DNA of 64,000 nucleotides from Anagrus nilaparvatae (Eukaryota > Arthropoda > Insecta > Hymenoptera > Mymaridae). Below the pieces are notes generated by a model. The model was not told the DNA's origin. It worked only from the letters and a program-made list of their open reading frames with translations, and made no database searches. Positions 12,064-21,492 of the stretch are shown piece by piece (the stretch's first letter is position 1; every line of letters begins with the position of its first letter). A program made the position numbers and the translations under genes. Where the stretch lies: NCBI GenBank assembly GCA_022575985.1, contig JAKSXM010000247.1, forward strand, positions 5,231,501 through 5,295,500, read 5' to 3'.

Positions 12064-13035
12064 CTATACATTTCTTGTATTAAATTCACTATTTCTAAAA
12101 ATCTTTGACTTAAAAGAATGTGAAGAAAATCTTTGTTCTTTGTTTTTATCAATTAGCCATTGAATATGAAATCTTTTTTCATACATTGGTTTTAGACTAT
12201 TGACTTGATGAAATTTAGTGTTATCAATATGCGACTTAGAATCTAATATTAATTTATTTGATTTTTCTGTTAGTATTAGGTTGTTATTGCAATTTTTAAA
12301 TATATTTCTAAATGTTTTTGAAGACATTCGATTATTGACAGTGACTATATGATTAGTAAGTTTTGATTTACCGAAATATTTCACTACTGATTTCCTAAGG
12401 TTTATTATATTATTGTATTTTATGCTTTGCTTATTAATTCCTATTATATTTTTCAATTTATCTAGTAGATTAATATTCATTTTATATTTATTGCATTGTT
12501 TGGCTCTTTTTACAATTTTCATTCTGTGTAAGTTATCACTAATTTTTCGCAAATTTCCAAACTTAAAGACTATTATTTTTGATTTATTATTTTTAGATTT
12601 CTGATTTCTTTCTTGTTTAGTTAAATGTTTATGATTAATTTTATAATACAACATGGAATTCCTATTTTTGTTGAATTTATTATTTGTTAGTAATGCTTTA
12701 TCGAGATTTACTGTTTTATTTTGTTTAATAGTTATTTGCAAACTGTTAGCATTTAAGCTGTTTACTTTTGTTTCTTGCTTTTCTTCATTTAATATTATCT
12801 TATTCATAATAGCTTTCAAGTCAGTAATTTTGTTTAATAATTTTATTTCGTTCAAACTGTCAGTGAAATAATGAGAGTGTTTGATATGATTTACATTTGA
12901 GGTTACAGATTTCTCATGTTCCATTTCTCCGCCCTTTAAGGTTTCATTTGATCTTTCTTGTTTTAAGCTACTCAAATCAGTTATTTCTATTGTACCTAAT
13001 CCATGATGGTTACATTTTTCAGCTGAATCGTGCAT
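12064..13035 (-). CDS. Basic Lys/Asn-rich protein of unknown function downstream of Gag
   Basis: I do not recognise this 323-residue protein. It is rich in Lys, Asn and Ser, has no zinc knuckle, no aspartic protease motif and no RT block, and looks nucleic-acid-binding only by its charge. Its frame is -1 relative to the upstream Gag ORF and stays open upstream of the Met at 13035, through the last ~60 nt of Gag, back to a stop at 13129-13131. That overlap contains a run of six A (13113-13118 on the plus strand). A Gag fusion made by -1 frameshifting is therefore possible, as is separate translation from the Met or a simple indel. The frame is intact over its length, which suggests it matters for the element. 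Confidence 0.6.
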   Translation of the reverse strand: MHDSAEKCNHHGLGTIEITDLSSLKQERSNETLKGGEMEHEKSVTSNVNHIKHSHYFTDSLNEIKLLNKITDLKAIMNKIILNEEKQETKVNSLNANSLQITIKQNKTVNLDKALLTNNKFNKNRNSMLYYKINHKHLTKQERNQKSKNNKSKIIVFKFGNLRKISDNLHRMKIVKRAKQCNKYKMNINLLDKLKNIIGINKQSIKYNNIINLRKSVVKYFGKSKLTNHIVTVNNRMSSKTFRNIFKNCNNNLILTEKSNKLILDSKSHIDNTKFHQVNSLKPMYEKRFHIQWLIDKNKEQRFSSHSFKSKIFRNSEFNTRNV

Positions 13036-13064
13036 TCTGCTTACATTCTGATTACACTCAGATT

Positions 13065-14396
13065 TTATAATCTTACTCTTTGAATCGGGTATGCTATATT
13101 TGAATATATTTCTTTTTTGCTTGACTGTTTAATATAATGTGTTACTTGTGTGTCTAATTCTGAGCAAAGTTCTTTTTTGTTTTGAGTATTTTTCAAATGT
13201 ATATTTTTACTTTTAGATCCGGTTTCATCGACTGATAGATCGTACGTTTTCAGTTTTGTTTTTAGTGTGTTTAGAGATTTTGAAATTGGAGTTTTTAGAT
13301 CATTTTTCGCTATTGCATCATCATGAGAATTAACATACTTATTATTCCTTATTTTCATATTTTCTTTCGGTGCATGATTTGCTAGATTAGGGTGAACAGT
13401 TTGTATTTTATTCTTTACAGAAATTTCTGATTGTCTTGTAGTGGCGCTGGATATTGCGCAAAGACTTTGAACTTGTTGTCTTGAATTTTTCACCTCCTTA
13501 CTACGATTACAAGCGTGAGTATTTTGGAGATTGTTTTTTGATATATTGGTCTTATTTATAAAATGGTTTCCTTTTTCTGTAAAAACATTGATTTCATGTT
13601 GTTCTATATTATGATGAGCATGTTTATTCTGAAGAATATAAAGCTCAATTTCTAAAGCCTCTTTAAATGCATAAGCTAGATTATTAGGTTTGCTTGGTCT
13701 GAGAATGTAAGCAATATTATAGTCCAAATTACTAATATATTTTTCAGTAGCTTCTTTTTCCATAATATCTAAAGCTAATTCTTGGTATTCTGAGGTATTG
13801 TAATTTGCTTGAGTTGCGTATCGTAATTCTTGGAAACATTTAAAAAATCTATTGTTATAATTATCTACTGTAGTGTTATTCTGATAAATTGTGTATAAAT
13901 TGTGTTTACAAATATCAATTGAAGTATTGTATTTTAAATTTTTACGCAATGTATCAAAAAGTTTTTCATATGAATCAATATGTTCGAATCTAATTGCTAG
14001 CTCTGCATCTTTTTGAATTTTTTCAGCTATTATAATACGTAGCAATAAATCTGACTGGTTGCAGTGAGTTCTTGCCCATTCAATAGATTTGATAAAGTGT
14101 TCTAATCCACAATCATCTTTACCCTTGAATGTTTTAATGGTTCTTATCAATTTTTTTGCTGAATATAAATTTTTTACCTTGAAAATGTTTTTTTCTTGTT
14201 CAAAATTGAATATAGTTTCTGTTACAATATGAATTGGATTTTCGTCATCTTTAATTAAATTATTAATTTCAAATCTTTCTAATTCATGTTTCGAGTTTAG
14301 TTGATGCAGCTTATTTTTGTCATAATTTTCAACTTCACAATTTCGTAAAGCTATATATTGCTTATAATGATTTACTATTAAATTCTTTAACTCCAT
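13065..14396 (-). CDS. gag: Gag-like capsid protein of the gag-only LTR element
   Basis: 443 residues, intact from the ATG at 14396. Residues of about 75-260 resemble a Ty3/gypsy capsid: a hydrophobic helical region with FKGKDDCGLEHFI, a block ending KIQKDAELAIRF, and ELALDIMEKEATEKYISNL further on. A Ser/Lys/Asn-rich tail follows without any CCHC knuckle, which is unusual for a free-standing Gag, although the basic ORF downstream might supply nucleic-acid binding. It would form the particle into which element RNA is packaged. Neighbours are the overlapping -1-frame ORF downstream and about 2 kb of noncoding leader with tandem repeats upstream. A purine-rich tract (AAAGAGAGGAGAG in element sense) lies about 50 nt before the start codon. 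The capsid call rests on overall pattern rather than one signature, so confidence is moderate. Confidence 0.72.
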   Translation of the reverse strand: MELKNLIVNHYKQYIALRNCEVENYDKNKLHQLNSKHELERFEINNLIKDDENPIHIVTETIFNFEQEKNIFKVKNLYSAKKLIRTIKTFKGKDDCGLEHFIKSIEWARTHCNQSDLLLRIIIAEKIQKDAELAIRFEHIDSYEKLFDTLRKNLKYNTSIDICKHNLYTIYQNNTTVDNYNNRFFKCFQELRYATQANYNTSEYQELALDIMEKEATEKYISNLDYNIAYILRPSKPNNLAYAFKEALEIELYILQNKHAHHNIEQHEINVFTEKGNHFINKTNISKNNLQNTHACNRSKEVKNSRQQVQSLCAISSATTRQSEISVKNKIQTVHPNLANHAPKENMKIRNNKYVNSHDDAIAKNDLKTPISKSLNTLKTKLKTYDLSVDETGSKSKNIHLKNTQNKKELCSELDTQVTHYIKQSSKKEIYSNIAYPIQRVRL

Positions 14397-15501
14397 AGTT
14401 AATTAACTGCAAAGGCATCTATTATGAGTTAAAATTAAGGATATCTACTCTCCTCTCTTTGAAAACTTGAGTATAAGGATTTAATTGTAAAGTTAAATTG
14501 TAAATCTAAGATTAAAAATAAAAGTCCTATTAATGATTAATTTATTCATAAAAAGCAGTTTTTGTAATTCCAAATAAATATTTAATTATAAGTATACAAG
14601 TAATAATTATTCTGAACTAAGCTATTACTAATTGCTTAATAATATACTTGATTTTTCTGTTGAACGACTACATATACACATAATTTTATGAGCAAGTAAT
14701 TTTTTACTATTAAATCATCAATTCAGATATTATTTAAAATTATATTTTAAGAATATATGTATTGTATTATGAATACTATTTATACCTGTCGCTAATGTAA
14801 ATTTTAATTAAATTGTAATTATGATTATTAGGATATGTAATTATAAGCATTTTATGTACGACTGATTTAAAAATTAGAGATATCTAAAATTATTTAAATA
14901 TTTTTGCAAAACTTATGCGTCTAATGATTTGTTTTTATACTTTAATTTACTAATATTAATGTTTTTAATTTTTAAATTTATAATAATTTAATATTGATTA
15001 AAGTTTGATAACTGAAATTTCTTTTTTATTTCATTTTTTCATTTCATTTAGCAAAAATTAAAACTTTTCTTATTTCTTAACTAATTTAATTATTGAATAC
15101 TTATTTATATTATTTTCTGCTGATAAATATTGAATGTATTTTTACAATGTTTTATTAGTATTATTCTCAAAAAATCTCAACTAAAATTTCTTATAAATTA
15201 TTGTTTATTTGTATTATTTTATCTTCAAGTATTTTAAAGCGTTATTTTTATTTTTTGTTTTAATAAATAAAGCATATTAATGTAATCTACTTTGTTTTGT
15301 GTATATCCAACATTTAGATGTTATATTTTAATTAATTGGATCAATCAGTATTTTATGATTATTGTATCATTTTAACGAGAGCTACTCTCCCTCCTTTAAA
15401 ATATCTTTCATTCGCCTAAAAGGTTAATTAAAAATCTGCTTACTACTAACACTTAACTTCTTAAATAATAAAGATTTCCAAAACTGGATTCTCCAAATTT
15501 T
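14397..15501. other. Noncoding 5' interior of the gag-only element
   Basis: AT-rich leader between the Gag start codon and the tandem repeats. It contains two purine-rich tracts in element sense, at about 14447-14463 and 15383-15400, matching the one near 10975. No gene is visible. Confidence 0.6.
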
Positions 15502-15813
15502 TAATGTGAAAACTAGTTTCGTGAAACTCAGTCTCACTCACAAGAAAATTCTAAATTTTTTATATAGGGAATAACCCATGTAAAATTTTCTAACTTTATA
15601 TACTTAATGTGAAAACTAGTTTCGTAAAACTCAGTCTCACTCACGAGAAAATTCTAAATTTTTTATACAGGGAATAACCCATGTATAATTTTCTAACTTT
15701 ATATACTTAATGTGAAAACTAGTTTCGTAAAACTCAGTCTGACTCACAAAAAAAATTCTAAATTTTTTATATAGGGAATAACCCATGTATATTTTTCTAA
15801 CCATACACTTTTT
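15502..15813. repeat. Three tandem copies of a 103-104 bp repeat
   Basis: Copies start at 15502, 15606 and 15709. Each contains AATGTGAAAACTAGTTTCG, an AGTTTCGTGAAACT-type palindrome, CTCAGTCT and GGGAATAACCCATGTA. They lie in the leader of the gag-only element, 0.7 kb inside the 5' LTR. A fourth decayed end (GGGAATTACCCATATACA) follows near 15840. Confidence 0.9.
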
Positions 15814-16455
15814 TGTGACTAATTTTTTGTTTTTATTTTAGGGAATTACCCATATACATAATTATTTTTAATGAATAGTTTACGTATCCAAAATTATGTT
15901 TTTATCTTGATTTTTAATCTTGTTGAAATTTTATCTAGTTTAAAATTGATAAGGATTGTCTATTAGTATCTTTATCTCTTTTTATATTTAAAACTTTTAA
16001 ATTTTTATATAATTTATGTAAGTATATATGCATTAAATATATGAATAATATGTTTTATTGTAATTTTTATTCTAATAAATTTTATGTATTTTTGGAAATT
16101 TAACTTAATACATGTTATATAGATTAGAGTTTTTTACTTTTCCTATAAAATTTTGAAATACTAATATTTTTAATTAATGTTACTGAACTTATCTTGAAAC
16201 ATTAATTTTTATTTCATTTAAACAATTTCTTGAAATAATTAATATATTATTCAATAATAAAATATTTTGACTTTATTGATTTATTTTTGTTATTATTATT
16301 AATTTATTATTTTCTTAATAAATATTGGTCTGACGTGTCAGCACCTAATATTCAATTATAAATTTATTATAGAATATGTATAATTTATATACGTGTACTT
16401 TCCAGATTTCGTTTAGTATACAATAACCTTGATTTCTTGATCGTATTATTGTATA

Positions 16456-16473
16456 GTTGGTCCAGGATCGCCA
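16456..16473 (-). promoter_or_regulatory. tRNA primer binding site of the gag-only element, tRNA-Arg type
   Basis: In element sense the LTR end CACA is followed by AC and then TGGCGATCCTGGACCA. TGGCGATCCTG complements the 3' end of an insect tRNA-Arg(ACG) as I remember it (CAGGATCG plus CCA). mdg1/412-group elements are known to use tRNA-Arg. The tRNA match is from memory and not checked. Confidence 0.65.
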
Positions 16474-16475
16474 GT

Positions 16476-16773
16476 TGTGACGGGGTTTGGTCCAAAATCC
16501 CATCAGAAGGTTAAGAAATGATCACCACATTAATTTTATATTAATATCATATTTATTATCAATTAACGGTTCTGTATTTAACATACAGACCGGAGTTATG
16601 TGCTCCCGTAGGTAGCTTACAAAAGACTAACTTGACGGCTTCCTATCTTATTTTAGAATACATTATACAGATAAGAATATTCTAGTAACTTATTAATATC
16701 TATAGATGTCCATAGAACCTAAATATTATTAGAAATAGTATATTAATAAGAAAACGTAAAGAGCATCGTTACA
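16476..16773 (-). repeat. 5' LTR of the gag-only element
   Basis: 298 bp, by eye identical to 9244-9541. Followed on the plus strand by the target duplication ATAC at 16774-16777. Confidence 0.95.
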
Positions 16774-16777
16774 ATAC

Positions 16778-17328
16778 CCTTTTCGAGTTTTAGTTAAGTT
16801 TATTAAATTTTTACGTTTGCAAGTTTATAGTTTAGGTGTTAGGTCGTTTCAATTGTGAGAAAATAATTGCCTCATTATACGATAAAGTTTTATTTTAAAT
16901 TTTAAATATTAATCTATTTTAATTAATTAATTAATAATTTTGGTAATCTAGTAAATTTTCAAATCATAATTTAAAGTTTTAATATATATGCGTTTGTTTA
17001 ACCTCTTAGAACAATTCGTTATACGGAGGTCACCAACAATTCGCACAAGCGGTCCAAACCGCATTTTTTGCTTTTTATTTCCTCGGAAGTCGATATACAT
17101 ATTGAGATATATACCGCTTTTTCCTTTAATGGAAATAATTTTTAGGTTTGGAGACGTATGCGGATAAATTGTTAGTGTATCTGTAGGATTAGAAGGAATA
17201 TACAGGATTGGTGGAACTTTTAACAACCGTTTCTCAAACTCTTATCTTAACTCTTAACTTAGGATTTGAAAAGGCCAATTGCGGTCCAAGGTCCGACTTT
17301 TTATAGGAGCCATGCTGACAATTCCGTC
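16778..17328. other. Leader segment resumed, no supported gene
   Basis: Sequence of the large element continues here after the nested insertion. A minus-strand frame at 16948-17226 (92 codons) has mixed composition but no domain I recognise, so I do not call it a gene. Confidence 0.4.
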
Positions 17329-17370
17329 TTTAAAGCGCAGAGTTGTATTTCTACAACTCTATGCTTTAAA
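17329..17370. other. Near-perfect 19-bp hairpin
   Basis: TTTAAAGCGCAGAGTTGTA (17329-17347) pairs with 17352-17370 across a 4-nt loop, with one G-U and one mismatch. It could be a small MITE relic, a terminator-like fold or a short hairpin RNA; nothing decides between these. Confidence 0.55.
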
Positions 17371-17523
17371 AGAGGCGCGAAAACCTTAGAAAAACGCCCT
17401 CTATACATGACATACGGTGGCGCCATGTAGAACCCTCTACATCAACACGCCACCTAGAGTTCAGTAGCGCGCAACGACAATTTTTATTTATATAAGAATT
17501 TATTTTATTTTTATATAAATAAA

Positions 17524-17602
17524 AGTTTGCCGGGACTGGGTTTCGAACCCGCAATCTTTATGTTAAGAAGCGGGCGCGTTACCTCTGAGCTACTGACGCT
17601 CT
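17524..17602 (-). pseudogene. tRNA-like sequence or tRNA-derived SINE head
   Basis: The minus strand has an A box (TAGCTCAGAGG) and a B box (GGTTCGAAACC) at tRNA spacing with an anticodon-loop-like TTAACAT between them. Acceptor strands do not pair and the T stem has two mismatches. It abuts the 3' end of the Penelope-like element. Moderately GC-rich sequence downstream in the same sense could be a SINE body. Confidence 0.5.
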
Positions 17603-17679
17603 TTTTAAAAAGATGTGGAAAAGTTGGTAAAATGATTTTTACGAGTGAAAGATGTTTAAAAGTTTTTTTTTATTTTTAA

Positions 17680-17713
17680 CGACGTTTCGATCGATTAAGA
17701 TCCTTTTCAAGCT
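17680..17713 (-). other. Decayed hammerhead-like motif at the Penelope-like 3' end
   Basis: The minus strand reads a degenerate catalytic box (CTTGAAAAG in place of CTGATGA), then GATC-TTAATC-GATC, GAAAC and GTCG. The layout of stem II and the GAAA box matches hammerheads known from Penelope-like elements, but the core is mutated, so catalysis is not expected. Confidence 0.4.
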
Positions 17714-18400
17714 AAAAAATATAATGAATTTTTTAATAAAAATATAATAAATAATTTAAAAATATAGACACAAAAAGATTTTTTTCTTACTCAAAAGTTT
17801 ACAATTTATATTACATATTGAGAATATTTATTCTCTTGATCAATGTTTTGTCAAAAATTAATAAATAAATAAATTTGTAGATATTTAAAAAGTATCCTAT
17901 AAACATGAAAAAACTTTTTTAATAAATTATGATAAAAAACATACTGAATTGCATTTATATTATCTTACCACTAGTCATATTATTAGAATATTTTTAATAT
18001 TAATAAGTATAAAATGTTAAAAACTAAAATATCACAGAAAAAATACTGATGCGTAGGTAAATTTTGAACTTAGATATAAATAAATTATAATGAAATAAAC
18101 TTAAAAATTATTAATTTATAAACTATGTATGATTGTTGTTTACAATCAACTGTTACTGATTTTAAAAATTTTACTTATTGTGCAATTAGAGCCATCTATT
18201 GTATGTAAATATTAATATGATACTATGATTTATAATCGATATGACTAGAGTATTGTTTTTATCGACATTATTGATAGAAAAATTGAACATATGATTTATG
18301 TAAACACAGAAAAACAGCTGTGATTATGTAAATATTATGTAAATGGTGAAAAAACTATTTTTATGATTTGATTTTTTTTTAATTTAAATATAAAATTGTT

Positions 18401-19936
18401 TTAATTTAATAATATTTTAAATATAGAATTGTATGGAGCAAATAGATTTTCAGTATCTTCAATTTTATTTATTGCTGTTGGATGAAGTTTAATGTGTATT
18501 CTTTCAGAAATAGTTCTTTTGTGAAATGATGGTTCTTTGTCCAATATCTTGAAATCTTTGAAATTAAAATTGTGACCAGTGTCAATGTAGTGTTGTGTAA
18601 CAACTGGGTACTTTTTAGATTTTTTGTTGTTAATATTTTCCTCTTTACTGCTAGCAACTACTGAGACATTATTAAGTTCTTCTTTTCTATAATCAGGGTT
18701 TTTATTAAGAAGTCTTTGACTAATTCTAGTAGGATGTTTTTGTGTAGAAGCTATTTTTTCTTCTTCTTTTTTCTTCTTATTTTTATATGCTGTGATACCA
18801 CCTTCATGTTCATTAATTCTTACCAAGGCTTCTCTTTTGCTCTGTCCAATGTAAGTTTTGTCACAATCATCACATTCAAATTTGTATACTACATTAGTTT
18901 GAGTGTCTTTTGAAAATTTATCTTTACCTTTTGTTATTATGTTATCCATTTTATTGATAATTTTAGGTATAGTTATGATATTATATTTCCTTAACATTTT
19001 AGAGATATTATAATACATTCTGCCTACAAGTGGAAGACAAACTTTTGGTAATTTTGATAAAATCCTTTTGTGGTAATCAATACCCTCATTATCACAGTTA
19101 TTATTATTATTATCAGTGATTTGAAGCAAGTTGTTTCTATATTTGATGGAATTTAGTCTTTTCTTAATATAAAAATCAATAAATTTATTTGGGTATTTAT
19201 TTTGCAGAAGTAATTCTTTGGCAATAGCTATATTCTCTAAGTGAAAACAGTCATTGGAAAGTAAAATGGATCTGTCAACCAAATTATATATCATTCCTAT
19301 TTTTTGTGCTTTTGTGTGATTTGAGTCAAAATTTAAAAAACGATTGGAATTAGAAGGTTTTCTAAACCAATTATGTAATAAAGTGTTGTTATTTCTAATT
19401 AGAGTGATATCCAAAAAATTAATTCTATTATTAGACTCCAATTCACAAGTAAATTGTAGTCTGTTGTTGTAAGAGTTGAAAATATCAATAACATTTTGGA
19501 CTTTGTCTACAGGAACGCAAGTTAAGATGTCATCCACATACCTTTTATAAATTGGAGGTGTAAAATCCAATTGGCTCAGACAATATTCTTCGAGGTCGTC
19601 TAATACTATGTCTGCAAATATTGAGGATATAGGTGATCCCATAGGACATCCAAAAATCTGTTTATAATACTTATTGTTAAACTGTAGAAAGGTATTATCA
19701 CTGAAATAGTCTATTGCATTATGTATTTCGTGGATAGGAATGGTAGAAACTTTCCTTATTTGGTCGAATCTTTTATCTATGCTTAATTTTATTAGATTAT
19801 TAGGCACGTTGGTAAAAAGACTACTGGCATCTAAGCTAATAAGAACATAGTTATCTGGTATGTAGATGTTTTTTATATCTTGTATAAAATGGTAGCTGTT
19901 TACTACATGAGATCTTGGTTTTCTGATACTGGTTTT
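18401..19936 (-). pseudogene. Penelope-like reverse transcriptase with GIY-YIG endonuclease, N-terminus missing
   Basis: About 511 codons are open, from just after a stop at 19937-19939. The first Met-like codon is a GTG at 19807, but coding sequence clearly runs further upstream (SLDASSLFTNVP block), so the true start has been lost. Counting from that GTG, PMGSPIS is at residues 55-61 and the RT active site YVDD at 90-93. The C-terminal third has the GIY-YIG-type block YKFECDDCDKTYIGQ near residues 305-325, followed by a basic spacer and a His-containing tail. Penelope-like elements use both domains to cut DNA and prime reverse transcription. With RT motifs 1-2 mostly absent, the copy is inactive, though the remaining frame is undamaged. 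Confidence 0.88.
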
Positions 19937-19942
19937 TTAAAG

Positions 19943-20270
19943 TTTTAATATATAAATCTTTTATATATAACTTAAGTTAAATTTTTGAACCTTGGTTGAG
20001 TTTATTACATTTTTGCTGTATACGTGTCGGTTCTAATTCATTTCACTCGCGAGAAAATATTTTGAACTTAATAAATTTGCCAGTAGGTGCTTAACCTTAA
20101 TAAATTTATTAGCTTATTATTTATTATTTATTACCAAGATTAATTTTGATTGGTTGAAATAGGATTTTAATTGACCCTGTTAGGCCAATACAGTTGTTTT
20201 CTATTAGTTATTATAAGAATTCGGTATAAGTTATAGATTAGTTGATTTTCTCTGCTTCGTATAATTTATT
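19943..20270. other. AT-rich spacer with no visible feature
   Basis: Between the truncated Penelope-like element and the coding-like remnant at 20271. No repeat, ORF or structure stands out. Confidence 0.4.
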
Positions 20271-20531
20271 ATGAAAATTTATGTAAATTTTAGTGAGTCA
20301 ACTCCAATTAGAACTGGAAAACCTGAAAATATAACACTTCTTCGAAGTGTGTAAAACTGAGGCCCTTAGGACCCACTAAGGAAATAATACGAATCCTTTG
20401 CCGGAATTTCGGTTAAATTCTGAGGATTCCCCGCGTATATTAGAAGCTATTCGTGCCGCTTTAGACAGAGCCTGTAGCACCTTAAATAAAACAGCCAATC
20501 CAGAACCTGATTCGACGAATCCAAATTTATA
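20271..20531 (+). pseudogene. Decayed coding sequence of unknown identity
   Basis: A short frame starts with ATG at 20271 and ends at a stop near 20351. A different frame then gives about 50 codons ending NLstop at 20531, with protein-like composition (for example ILEAIRAALDRACSTLNK). Base composition is much more balanced than the surroundings. It could be the start of the gypsy element's own first ORF or a relic of another insertion. I do not recognise the protein. Confidence 0.4.
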
Positions 20532-20587
20532 AGGGGTAAAAACCATATTAAGTTACAAATAATCGTAAAATAGATTAAAATATATAA

Positions 20588-21012
20588 ATAACTAATAATG
20601 AATATTAATATTCAAAATTTCTTGTATCGCTCGATGGCAAGGAGAGTATTTAAATAATTGAAATAATGACAACCTTTACGAGCAAGTTCTTGATTTAAAT
20701 GAATTTACAAATTCATCGCCTTCATCTTTTATATGCGGATGCGTATCGTCATCATTTTTTTTATTGAAGCATACAAAGTAGCGACACAAATAAGTTTAAA
20801 AATGCATCTAATGTCGCTACTTTGTATGCTTCAATAAAAAAAATGATGACGATACGCATCCGCATATAAAAGATGAAGGCGATGAATTTGTAAATTCATT
20901 TAAATCAAGAACTTGCTCGTAAAGGTTGTCATTATTTCAATTATTTAAATACTCCCATACTGCCATCGAGCGATACAAGAAATTTTGAATATTAATATTC
21001 ATTATTAGTTAT
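20588..21012. repeat. Long palindrome, ~200-bp arms
   Basis: Arms 20588-20786 and 20812-21012 are reverse complements with only a small indel cluster near the outer third (GGCAAGGAGAG versus GGCAGTATGGGAG). A 25-nt spacer separates them. The inner part of the arm occurs a third time, in direct orientation to the right arm, at 21346-21485. Confidence 0.92.
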
Positions 21013-21203
21013 TCAAAATGGGGCTTGAACCAAACAATGCCCAAAGTAGAACACCAAGTTTGAATTCTATCATAAATATATATATATATATAACATCATT
21101 TCCTATATACAGAACAGATGGCTGAAGCAATGTGAGTCGTCCTCACAAGCGCTAAAACTGCCATTAGTTAACTATATAAGAAAAATAAGGACGTGTTTAC
21201 ATC

Positions 21204-21277
21204 AGCGTCTGTAGCACATACACTAACACACACAGCTACACTGATGAGATCTATGTGTTAGTGTTGATCGAAACGCT
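21204..21277 (+). ncRNA. Hammerhead ribozyme, type III arrangement
   Basis: All core elements are present in order. Stem III strand AGCGU (21204-21208) is followed by C21209, giving the cleavage triplet GUC. Stem I is TGTAGC (21210-21215) with GCTACA (21235-21240). The catalytic box CTGATGA is at 21241-21247. Stem II is GATC (21248-21251) with GATC (21266-21269). GAA (21270-21272) leads into stem III return strand ACGCT (21273-21277). Both RNA ends leave from stem III, hence type III. Loop I (19 nt) and loop II (14 nt) share an 11-nt perfect complementarity. Predicted cleavage is after C21209. It sits between two direct copies of the palindrome arm, suggesting a retrozyme-like or Penelope-derived repeat. 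Confidence 0.85.
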
Positions 21278-21345
21278 AGGTACCTTCTGTACCGACATTT
21301 TAAAATCCGCGTAAATTCAAAAATTTTTAAATAATTTTAAAAATT

Positions 21346-21485
21346 CATGTAATGTCGCTACTTTGTATGCTTCAATAAAAAAAGTGATGACGATACGCAT
21401 CCGCATATAAAAGATGAAGGCGATGAATTTGTAAATTCATTTAAATCAAGAACTTGCTCGTAAAGGTTGTCATTATTTCAATTAG
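21346..21485 (+). repeat. Third copy of the palindrome arm
   Basis: It matches the right arm from TGTCGCTACTTTG through GGTTGTCATTATTTCAATTA with about one difference. The start-to-start distance to the right arm is about 538 bp, with the hammerhead between them. Confidence 0.9.
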
Positions 21486-21492
21486 ATTAAAA

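Larger units (their letters stand above)
9244..16773 (-). mobile_element. Gag-only LTR retrotransposon (TR-GAG/LARD type), recent
   Basis: Two 298-bp LTRs, identical by eye (9244-9541 and 16476-16773), bound a 6.9-kb interior. In element sense each LTR runs TGTAACGATG...CCCGTCACA. A 4-bp duplication ATAC lies at 9240-9243 and 16774-16777. In element sense a primer site follows the 5' LTR (right end). The interior encodes only a Gag-like ORF and a basic downstream ORF in the -1 frame; no protease, RT, RNase H or integrase is visible on either strand. Long noncoding stretches flank the ORFs. It must move with enzymes from a relative. The 4-bp TSD and the primer site suggest an mdg1/412-type Ty3/gypsy parent. 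Confidence 0.92.
17660..19936 (-). mobile_element. 5'-truncated Penelope-like element
   Basis: The element reads on the minus strand: RT, GIY-YIG endonuclease, then a 3' region ending in CGAAACGTCGTT, a sequence typical of Penelope-like element ends. Only the later part of the RT is present, so it is truncated at the right end. It lies within the leader of the large gypsy-like element. Confidence 0.85.
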
